Of a stretch of 5,339 nucleotides of DNA, positions 1 through 5,339 are shown in pieces (the first letter of the stretch is position 1; the number at the start of each line of letters is the position of its first letter). The translations under genes and the position numbers were made by a program. Origin of the DNA: Sulfuritalea sp. GTDB lineage: Bacteria > Pseudomonadota > Gammaproteobacteria > Burkholderiales > Rhodocyclaceae. The stretch is from positions 1 through 5,339 of the forward strand of contig JALHNN010000222.1 of NCBI GenBank assembly GCA_022843505.1. The letters are read 5' to 3'. The notes beneath the pieces are model-generated. The model saw only the letters and a program-made list of their open reading frames with translations. It was not told where the DNA came from and did no database searches.

Positions 1-729
1 CACCGAGGCGTAGCCGCCGCTGCCGAAGATTTCGAGATTCACGCCGGGCTGCTCGGCAAGGACCGGCGCCAGCAGCGAGAACAGCTGCGGGAACTGCTTG
101 ATCGGCGTCAGGCGCGAGACGATGCCGAGGCTCAGGCCCGGGCGCCGCTCGAAGGCGAGGGCGCGCGGCTGCCGCAACGGTTCGCACCAGGCCAGGAGGC
201 GATCGCGGAACTTGCGCCGGTCCCAGTCGTATTCGCTGCGCCGTTGCAGCGGCGCGGCGGCGGCGGTGCTGCGCGAACGCAGGTCGGCGACGCCAAGCAT
301 GGCTTCACCGTGCACCTGGTCGTGGCCGCGCTCGCGCGCCGTCCGCGCGACGTAGTCCGAGACGCAGAAGATACGGTGGTAGTAGGCAAGGCCTGCCGGA
401 TCGCGCTCGTTGAGCGGCATATGCACGAAGCCGCCGAGGCGGTGGCGAGCCGCTACCTCGCGCGCCAGATCCTCCGGCAGCGTGGTGTGCGTCACCACCA
501 GCGCCTGCCCTTGCGGCAGGACGCCGGGGATGTCGCGCCCGCTGGCGATGGGGATGATCTCCACGCCGGGCATGGCGAGATCCTTCCAGAACGCGGCATC
601 GCGGGCGGCGATGAGCTTGACCTCCCAGCCCAGAGCCACCAGCGCCGCGGAAAAAAAACGCGTGTAAAGTTCGCCGCCACCGAAGCTGGTCTGCCAGTTG
701 ATCTGCACGCACAGCGGCTTCGGGCTCAT
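1..729 (-). CDS. GT-B glycosyltransferase, N-terminal 243 residues (partial)
   Basis: The frame is open from the ATG at 729-727 to the window edge, so only the N-terminal domain and the start of the C-terminal domain are seen. Visible features are INWQTSFGGGELYTR (10-24), the glycine-loop region of GT-B enzymes; ALGWEVKLIAARD (32-44); a middle with GGFVHMPLNERD (99-110) and IFCVSDYVARTARERG (120-135); a hinge-like MLGVADLR (144-151); then the second-domain entry LGIVSRLTPIKQF (201-213) and LEIFGSGGY (232-240). RLTPxK is shared with the upstream 400-aa enzyme, whereas the 364-aa enzyme has RLVGWKG. The EX7E region falls outside the window. Its ATG overlaps the upstream TGA by 4 nt (ATGA), typical of translational coupling; GGGA 8 nt upstream may help. 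A run of eight T residues lies at codons 24-27. GT4-like is likely; donor and acceptor are unknown. Confidence 0.82.
   Translation of the reverse strand, partial: MSPKPLCVQINWQTSFGGGELYTRFFSAALVALGWEVKLIAARDAAFWKDLAMPGVEIIPIASGRDIPGVLPQGQALVVTHTTLPEDLAREVAARHRLGGFVHMPLNERDPAGLAYYHRIFCVSDYVARTARERGHDQVHGEAMLGVADLRSRSTAAAAPLQRRSEYDWDRRKFRDRLLAWCEPLRQPRALAFERRPGLSLGIVSRLTPIKQFPQLFSLLAPVLAEQPGVNLEIFGSGGYASV
651..658 (-). repeat. Homopolymer of eight T (coding strand) in a glycosyltransferase gene
   Basis: Eight A on the plus strand, hence eight T in the coding strand, cover parts of codons 24-27 (R-F-F-S). I saw no other homopolymer this long in the window. With eight T the frame is intact. Losing one T would shift translation into a frame that stops at 494-492, and gaining one would shift it into a frame that stops at 307-305; both remove the nucleotide-binding domain. 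Whether the tract varies in length or causes slippage in the cell cannot be seen from one sequence. Confidence 0.85.
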
Positions 730-1928
730 GGCGTCGATCCCGAGTAAAGCGCGACGAGCTGCTGCGCCACGCTGCCGACCGAGAGTTCATCGGCGATGCG
801 CAGCCGCTCCGCCTCATCAAAAGTCGGCGCTGACAACACGGCGCTGGCCCAGATAATCGGATCCTCGCCGGCAATCGCGCGTGCCGCGGCACCCAGCCAG
901 GGCGTGGCGCCGACCTGGGGCGAAACCAGCGAGGGCGTGCCCACCAGGGCGGCCTCGACCACGGCGAAATTGAAGGTATCGGCCCAGGATGGCGCCAGGT
1001 GCAGGTCGGCGGCGGCCAGCGCTTCGCGGACCTGCGGCGGCGGCACCTCGCCGGCAAGGATCAGGCGTTCGCCGGCACCGCCTTGCCTGGCGCGCGCCGC
1101 CAGGTGCGCGGCATAGCTGCCGACACCTGGAAGCTGGCGGTCGCCGCCATAAAGCACCAGCCAGGCATCGGCGCCGCGGCGGCGCAGTTCGACCAGGGTG
1201 TCGACCGCCAGCTCAAGGTGCTTGACCGGCGTTAGCCGGCACATGGTCGCCAACATCAGCGCGCCTTCCGGGACGCCGAGCTGCGCGCGCCAGGCGCGGC
1301 GGGAGAGTGCACGGAACTCGGGCAAGGGCGGGCTGGGCGGCGGCAGCATGCGCTGCGGCACATGCAGCGGCACCACGGCGATCTTCTGCGGCGGGCAGCC
1401 ACCGGCGAGCAGCGCATCGCGGGTGAAGGGGGAATTGGCGCGCACCGCCGCCGCCCGCCGCAGCACCCAACGCTGCACCGCGCTGCGCCAGCGGCTGTGC
1501 GGTCGGCCGGGATAGCTGATCGGCGCGTCGAGGTAGTCGGTGTCGTGGATGCCGACGACCCAGCGCACCGGCAGGAAGCGCGTCGCCAGGGCAACGAAAA
1601 ATCCCAGCCAGTCGCTCTCGACGACGAACACGTCGCAGTCGCGATTGGCGCGGATGAAGCGTGCGATCGCCACCAGCGAGGTGAAGAAGCGCCGTCCCAG
1701 CCAATACTTGAACAGGCGGTCGGGCAGCCAGGTCCAGGGATTGCGCCGGAAGGCGTGGATCACCCAGAACTCCAGGCCATCCTCGGCGAAGCGGCTGAAG
1801 CGCATCCCCGAGGGGGCGCGGTTGTCCTCGGTGTAGATGCGTACTACATGGCCCAGGCGCTGCAGCTCGCGCGCCATCTCGAGGTGGATGCTGCCCCAGA
1901 TGCCGGTGGCGATCAGGCCGATCTTCAT
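726..1928 (-). CDS. GT-B glycosyltransferase (GT4-like), complete, 400 aa
   Basis: A glycosyltransferase of the GT4-like type, probably acting on the same lipid-linked glycan as its neighbours. It opens MKIGLIATGIWGSIHLEMAR, with HLEMARELQRLGHVVRIY (15-32) as the usual first strand-loop-helix. HDTDYLD (128-134) and RANSPFTRDALL (163-174) lie before the hinge. The usual NGVD hinge motif is absent; PLHVPQRMLPPPSPPLP (187-203) stands there instead. The C-terminal domain has CRLTPVKHLE (230-239), LYGGD (259-263), LAGEVPPPQVREAL (291-304) and APSWADTFNFAVVEAALVG (312-330). In the last block the first Glu of EX7E is Asp (D317...E325), an unusual but conservative change. The gene starts 8 nt after the asnB stop with only a weak ribosome binding site, so it probably depends on upstream translation. 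Its TGA overlaps the next ATG (ATGA). The frame stays open far upstream into asnB, but family homology begins at 1928. Sugar specificity is unknown. Confidence 0.88.
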   Translation of the reverse strand: MKIGLIATGIWGSIHLEMARELQRLGHVVRIYTEDNRAPSGMRFSRFAEDGLEFWVIHAFRRNPWTWLPDRLFKYWLGRRFFTSLVAIARFIRANRDCDVFVVESDWLGFFVALATRFLPVRWVVGIHDTDYLDAPISYPGRPHSRWRSAVQRWVLRRAAAVRANSPFTRDALLAGGCPPQKIAVVPLHVPQRMLPPPSPPLPEFRALSRRAWRAQLGVPEGALMLATMCRLTPVKHLELAVDTLVELRRRGADAWLVLYGGDRQLPGVGSYAAHLAARARQGGAGERLILAGEVPPPQVREALAAADLHLAPSWADTFNFAVVEAALVGTPSLVSPQVGATPWLGAAARAIAGEDPIIWASAVLSAPTFDEAERLRIADELSVGSVAQQLVALYSGSTP

Positions 1929-1936
1929 CGTTCGGC

Positions 1937-3844
1937 TCAGACGCCCGAATCGACCTGCATGCGTTCGATCCAGATCGCCAGCACCAGCAGCGGCCACAGC
2001 TTCTGGCTGTGCGAGCCGCGCCCGGAGAGGTGCTCCTCGACATAGCGCGTCACCTGGGTCTGGTCGAACCAGGCGGCGAGCGTGCGCCGCTCGATCAGGC
2101 GCTCCCTCAGCAGCGGGCCGAAATCCTCGCGCAGCCAGCGCGCCAGCGGCGCCGAGAAGCCCATTTTCGGACGATCCATGAAGCCGGGCGGCAGCCAGTC
2201 CCTGAAGGCTTCCTTGAGGATGTGCTTGTGGCGGCCGCGCGCCGTGAGCTTGTAGGCGCCGGGCAGGCTGTAGGCGAATTCGACGACGCGGTGGTCGAGG
2301 AAGGGCGAACGGCATTCGAGCGAGACCGCCATGCTGGCGATGTCGACCTTGAACAGGATGTCTTCCGGCAGGTAGCTCATCAGGTCGGCATAGCACCAGC
2401 GCGTGGTGGTATCGGCGCCGGCGCTGCGCGCGAGGATGGCTTCCAGGTAGGCCGAGGTCTGCGAGGCGCCACGTTTGGCGCGGAAGGCTTCGGTGAGCAG
2501 GGCTTCCTTGTCGGCGTCCGGGTAGAAGGCGAGCAGGTGCTTGTAGGCGGCCGCGCCCTCGAGGAAGAGCATTTCGTCGGCGCGCGTGGCGGGAAAGCGA
2601 CGCCGCGGCCGGTGTGGCTTGAGGCGGTTCTCGACGGCGACGCCGAAGCGGCGCAGGCCGCGCCAGACCGGCGTCAGTCCGGCGCGGGCAAGCACGTCGG
2701 CACGGCGCATCTGGTAGAAGCGGCGGTAGCCGGCAAAGGATTCGTCGCCGCCGTCGCCGGTCAGGGCCACGGTGACCTGCTCGCGGGCGAAGCGCGAGAC
2801 GTAGAAGGTGGGCAGGATGGAGTTGTCGGCCAGCGGCTCGCCGAGGTGCTCGATCAGGCGCGGCAGCCATTCGACGGCGTCGGGGCGCACCGTCATCTCG
2901 CGGTGCTCGGTGCCGAGGTGTTCGGCCACCTGACGGGCGAAGGGCAGTTCGTTGAAGCGTTCGTCGTCGAAGCCGATGGCGAAGGTCTTGATCGGCTGCG
3001 CCGAGAGGCGGGCCATCGCGGCGACGGTGATCGAGGAATCGATGCCGCCGGACAGGAAGGCGCCGAGCGGCACGTCGGCGATCATGCGGATCTTCGTCGC
3101 TTCGAGAATCTTTTCGCGCAGGGCCTCGCAGGCTTCGTTGAAGGACAGCGTCGAGCGCCGGCTGAAATCGATGTCCCAGTAGCGGAAGAGGCGCTCGATC
3201 CGCCCCTCGCGCACCACCATGGCGTGGCCGGGCGGCAGCTTGCGCACCGCGGCGAAGCCCGACAGCGGCGCAGGAATGTACTGGAAGCTGAGGAAGTGGT
3301 CCAGCGCCTGGAAGTCGGGCGCCCGCGACAGCGGCGGATCGATGGCGAAGAGCGCCGCGATCTCGGAAGCGAAGACGAAGCCGCGCGGCGTCTCGGCATA
3401 GACCAGCGGCTTGACGCCGAGGCGGTCGCGCGCCAGCGACAGGCGGCGCGCCTCGCGATCCCAGACGGCGAAGGCAAACATGCCGCGCAGGCGGGCGAGG
3501 CAGGACTCCAGCCCCTCGCGGACGAAGAGACGCAGCAGGATCTCGGTGTCGGAGTGGCCGACGAAGGTCTCGCCCTTGGCTTCTAGCTCGGCGCGCAGCT
3601 CCGGAAAGTTGTAGATCTCGCCGTTGAAGACGATGGCATAGCGGCCGCAGGGGCTCAGCATCGGCTGGTGTCCGGCCGGCGAGAGGTCGATGATCGAGAG
3701 GCGGACGAAACCCAGTTCGGTATTGCCGTCGCGCCACTGCCCCGAATCGTCGGGGCCGCGATGGGCGAGGCCCTTGACCGCCGCCGCCAGTTCAAAGGCC
3801 GGGGCCGCGTTGTCTGCTGCCGAGTAGCCGAGGATGCCGCACAT
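1937..3844 (-). CDS. asnB: Class-B asparagine synthetase-like glutamine amidotransferase, complete, 635 aa
   Basis: An enzyme of the AsnB family: glutamine is hydrolysed in an N-terminal class-II amidotransferase domain, and the ammonia is passed to an acid activated by AMP in the C-terminal ATP-pyrophosphatase domain. Cys2 follows Met1 (MCGILGY) and becomes the N-terminal nucleophile after Met removal. Glutamine-site signatures are RGPDDSG (29-35), RLSIID (48-53), FNGEIYN (73-79) and SDTE (98-101). The synthetase domain has the PP-loop SGGIDSS (265-271), the LTGDGGDESFAGYRR block (361-375) and SLECRSPFLDHR (508-519). No key residue looks lost. It is longer than E. coli AsnB (554 aa) and fits the 600-640 aa AsnB-like group common in polysaccharide loci. 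Starting at 3844 puts Cys at position 2; longer in-frame starts would bury it. TGA of the upstream gene, one base, then ATG suggests coupling. Asparagine is the default product, but amidation of a sugar carboxylate is plausible from context. Confidence 0.93.
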   Translation of the reverse strand: MCGILGYSAADNAAPAFELAAAVKGLAHRGPDDSGQWRDGNTELGFVRLSIIDLSPAGHQPMLSPCGRYAIVFNGEIYNFPELRAELEAKGETFVGHSDTEILLRLFVREGLESCLARLRGMFAFAVWDREARRLSLARDRLGVKPLVYAETPRGFVFASEIAALFAIDPPLSRAPDFQALDHFLSFQYIPAPLSGFAAVRKLPPGHAMVVREGRIERLFRYWDIDFSRRSTLSFNEACEALREKILEATKIRMIADVPLGAFLSGGIDSSITVAAMARLSAQPIKTFAIGFDDERFNELPFARQVAEHLGTEHREMTVRPDAVEWLPRLIEHLGEPLADNSILPTFYVSRFAREQVTVALTGDGGDESFAGYRRFYQMRRADVLARAGLTPVWRGLRRFGVAVENRLKPHRPRRRFPATRADEMLFLEGAAAYKHLLAFYPDADKEALLTEAFRAKRGASQTSAYLEAILARSAGADTTTRWCYADLMSYLPEDILFKVDIASMAVSLECRSPFLDHRVVEFAYSLPGAYKLTARGRHKHILKEAFRDWLPPGFMDRPKMGFSAPLARWLREDFGPLLRERLIERRTLAAWFDQTQVTRYVEEHLSGRGSHSQKLWPLLVLAIWIERMQVDSGV

Positions 3845-3845
3845 A

Positions 3846-4940
3846 TCAGTTGCCCGTAAGCATGCGTTCCAGGGCGACGGCATTGGCCGCCCAGGTGAAA
3901 TGGTCGATGGCGCGCCGGCGCGAGGCTTCGCCCTGTGCGCTGCGCAAGGCGGCATTTTCCATCAGCGCGGCGATGGCGTCGCGCCAGGCGAGGACATCGC
4001 CGGCCGGCAGCAGGCGGCCGGTTTCGCCCGGGACGACGATTTCCTTCATGCCGCCATTGTCGGAAGCCAGCACCGGCAGGCCGCAGGCCATGGCCTCGAC
4101 CACGCTGATGCCGAAGGCCTCCTCGCCGATCGACGGCTGGACGAAGACATCGCCGCGCGCCAGCCAGCGCGGCAGCTCGGCATGCGGGATACGCCCGGCA
4201 AGGTGGATGCGATCGCCGACGCCGCGCTCGACGGCGCGCGCCTGCAGCGCCTGCTGCTCGCTGCCTTCGCCCAGGGCCAGGTAGTGCACGTCGCCGGGCA
4301 GCTGCGCCAGGGCGTCGATGATCACGTGCAGGCCCTTCCAGCCGACCAGTCGGCCGACGCTGAGGACCACGCGCGCGCCGGGCGGGACGCCGGCATAGTC
4401 GCCCGCACGCGCGCCGGGACGGAAATGCTCCGTGTCGACGCCATTGTGGATCACGGTGACCGTCCTGCCGTAGCGCGCCTCGATCTGCGCCGCGTTGTAG
4501 CGGCTGGTGGACGCCCAGTGGTCGACCGCCCCGGCGAACAGGCGGTCGCCGAGGAAGAAGTCGGTGCCACCGGAGCGGAACAGGGTACGCGCCTTCATGC
4601 CGCGCCGGCGCGCGCGCCACAGCACGGGGAAGTCGAAGGGCTTGTTGATCACGACGGCATCGTAACCGGCATCCACCAGGTGATCGAGCCCGCCGCCGGC
4701 GGCAAAGGACAGGCGCTCCATCAGGCGGCGGAAGCGGTGGCCGAAGTGCGGCCAGGACTGCTCGATGCGGAAGGGATAGCGGACCAGCGCGACCTCGCCG
4801 TGGCGCGGGCCGCCGCGGTCGCCGGCGGCGATGGTGACCTCGTGGCCGCGCCGCGCCAGGGCGCGCCCGACCTCCCAGCAGTAGGTTTCGAGGCCGCCGG
4901 GAATGAAGCTTGCGGTGACGTTGTAGAAGCAGATGCGCAT
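3846..4940 (-). CDS. GT4-family glycosyltransferase (GT-B fold), complete, 364 aa
   Basis: A retaining GT-B glycosyltransferase, expected to be cytosolic or membrane-associated and to add one sugar from a nucleotide-sugar to a lipid-linked glycan. The N-terminal domain opens MRICFYN and carries the glycine loop IPGGLETY (13-20). The hinge region has IHNGVDTEHF (164-173). The C-terminal nucleotide-binding domain has VGRLVGWKG (195-203), with the Arg and Lys usual for phosphate contacts, then QPSIGEEAFG (268-277). A canonical EX7E motif is seen (E274...E282, followed by AMACGLPVLASDNGG). Length is typical of the family. The ATG at 4940 is chosen because the protein then begins at the first beta strand and a GGAGGG lies 9 nt upstream; an in-frame ATG at 4991 would overlap the upstream gene by 52 nt. 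Its start shares one base with the upstream stop, and asnB begins one base after its own stop. Donor and acceptor sugars cannot be named. Confidence 0.92.
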   Translation of the reverse strand: MRICFYNVTASFIPGGLETYCWEVGRALARRGHEVTIAAGDRGGPRHGEVALVRYPFRIEQSWPHFGHRFRRLMERLSFAAGGGLDHLVDAGYDAVVINKPFDFPVLWRARRRGMKARTLFRSGGTDFFLGDRLFAGAVDHWASTSRYNAAQIEARYGRTVTVIHNGVDTEHFRPGARAGDYAGVPPGARVVLSVGRLVGWKGLHVIIDALAQLPGDVHYLALGEGSEQQALQARAVERGVGDRIHLAGRIPHAELPRWLARGDVFVQPSIGEEAFGISVVEAMACGLPVLASDNGGMKEIVVPGETGRLLPAGDVLAWRDAIAALMENAALRSAQGEASRRRAIDHFTWAANAVALERMLTGN

Positions 4941-5339
4941 CAGCGGCCGCCCTCCGCGCGCGCCGCCAGCATTCCGGCAAACAACCCGCACAGCGCCCAG
5001 AACAGCAGGCTCATGTCGCGCTGGAAGAAATCGTTGAACTGGTTGCGCAGGAAGACGCCGGCGAGCAGCATGCAGCCGGCGATGCCGACCAGGTTCGCGG
5101 CGTGGCGCCAGAAGAAACGGCCCCAGGCGGCGAACAGCGCCAGCAGGGCGAGGATGCCGGGAATGCCCATGCCGAGGCCGTAATTGATGACGAAGTTGTG
5201 CGCATGCCAGAGCTCGGGGTTGGTGCCGGGGATCATCTGCGGATAGGCGATCTTCATCGCCTGGCGGCCGAAGCCGGCGCCGGTCAGCGGATGGTCGGCA
5301 ATGTGGGCGAGCAGCGCCGGCCAGAATTCCATGCGCGTA
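4940..5339 (-). CDS. O-antigen ligase / Wzy-like membrane protein, C-terminal part (partial)
   Basis: Only the last 132 residues are visible; the start lies beyond position 5339. The fragment matches the C-terminal layout of the WaaL/Wzy (Wzy_C) superfamily, integral membrane proteins that transfer or polymerise lipid-linked glycan at the periplasmic face. Visible signs, numbered from the Met codon at 5332-5330, are an RMEFW...HPLTGAGFG block (Arg just before residue 1 to about 22) and WHAHNF (42-47). The family has a conserved His in its periplasmic loop, probably this one. Three hydrophobic segments follow at about 52-70, 81-95 and 107-124, with a polar RNQFNDFFQRD stretch between the last two. 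The protein ends in a short charged tail (ARAEGGR). Its TGA stop shares one base with the next gene's ATG. Ligase, polymerase and O-glycosylation ligase cannot be told apart from this fragment. The Met at 5332 is internal, because the frame stays open to the window edge. Confidence 0.82.
   Translation of the reverse strand, partial: TRMEFWPALLAHIADHPLTGAGFGRQAMKIAYPQMIPGTNPELWHAHNFVINYGLGMGIPGILALLALFAAWGRFFWRHAANLVGIAGCMLLAGVFLRNQFNDFFQRDMSLLFWALCGLFAGMLAARAEGGR
4950..4955 (-). promoter_or_regulatory. Shine-Dalgarno site of the 364-aa glycosyltransferase
   Basis: On the minus strand this reads GGAGGG and lies 9 nt before the ATG at 4940-4938. It sits inside the last codons of the ligase-like gene. 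It is the only strong ribosome binding site among the four junctions seen here, and it decides the start at 4940 over the in-frame ATG at 4991. Confidence 0.7.

Noticed and set aside
251..267. Short GCG-repeat tract in the partial glycosyltransferase gene.
   Set aside because: It encodes a short Ala run (residues 156-159) in frame. Such imperfect trinucleotide repeats are common in GC-rich genes, and this one is too short to call a variable repeat.
305..1057. A 250-codon minus-strand frame across the junction of the last two glycosyltransferases.
   Set aside because: It is the out-of-frame reading of both genes. The true downstream gene is the frame open from 729 to the window edge, which carries glycosyltransferase motifs. 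It matters only as the frame entered if the T tract gained one base.
2009..3586. A 525-codon open frame on the plus strand, opposite asnB.
   Set aside because: It lies wholly antisense to a clearly conserved gene, with its first codon positions opposite asnB's GC-rich third positions, which keeps stops away. The product is low-complexity and rich in Ala, Gly, Glu, Val and Arg, with no recognisable domain.
1929..3737. Upstream extension of the 400-aa glycosyltransferase frame, making an apparent 1003-aa protein or fusion.
   Set aside because: The extra 603 residues are Arg/Ala/Pro-rich and are the out-of-frame reading of asnB. Recognisable homology starts exactly at the Met at 1928, which also has normal operon spacing.
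3655..4980. A 441-codon minus-strand frame overlapping the 364-aa glycosyltransferase and the start of asnB.
   Set aside because: Out-of-frame reading of two well-supported genes; the product is Arg/Ala/Pro-rich without motifs.
3834..5183. A 449-codon open frame on the plus strand, opposite the 364-aa glycosyltransferase.
   Set aside because: Antisense shadow of a conserved gene in GC-rich DNA. The composition is biased and it crosses a real operon junction on the other strand.
1..5339. Search for RNA genes, CRISPR arrays, insertion sequences, attachment sites, promoters and rho-independent terminators.
   Set aside because: The window is coding throughout, with only 9 non-coding bases between genes. 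I saw no repeat-spacer pattern, transposase motifs, tRNA-like folds or hairpin followed by a T run. The T8 tract is intragenic and not preceded by an evident terminator hairpin.

Overview
The window is strongly GC-rich, with G or C at most third codon positions. It is a gap-free stretch of one polysaccharide-biosynthesis operon, with every gene on the minus strand, so transcription runs from position 5339 towards position 1. Base composition and gene content suggest a GC-rich proteobacterium, perhaps a betaproteobacterium of the Rhodocyclales/Burkholderiales kind. That placement is an inference from style only, because no rRNA or phylogenetic marker is present.

In transcription order the layout is: (1) the C-terminal end of a multi-spanning O-antigen ligase/polymerase-like membrane protein (5339-4940, start outside the window); (2) a complete 364-aa GT4-type glycosyltransferase (4940-3846); (3) a complete 635-aa class-B glutamine-dependent asparagine synthetase-like amidotransferase (3844-1937); (4) a complete 400-aa GT-B glycosyltransferase with a modified EX7E motif (1928-726); (5) the first 243 residues of a third GT-B glycosyltransferase (729-1, end outside the window). 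Junctions are a 1-nt overlap (TGATG), a 1-nt gap, an 8-nt gap and a 4-nt overlap (ATGA). There is therefore no room for internal promoters or terminators between genes, and translational coupling is likely.

The probable joint role is as follows. The glycosyltransferases build a repeat unit on a lipid carrier at the cytoplasmic face. The AsnB-like enzyme supplies an amide, either on a sugar carboxylate or as asparagine. The ligase/polymerase-like protein then joins or transfers the glycan on the periplasmic side. The glycan could be O-antigen, capsule/exopolysaccharide, or a protein-linked or exosortase-associated polymer; the window does not decide which.

I found no RNA genes, CRISPR arrays, mobile elements, origins or terminators. 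The region looks like an ordinary member of a known type of locus. The points worth a second look are an 8-base homopolymer early in the last glycosyltransferase gene, the D-for-E change in the middle glycosyltransferase, and the unknown substrate of the amidotransferase.
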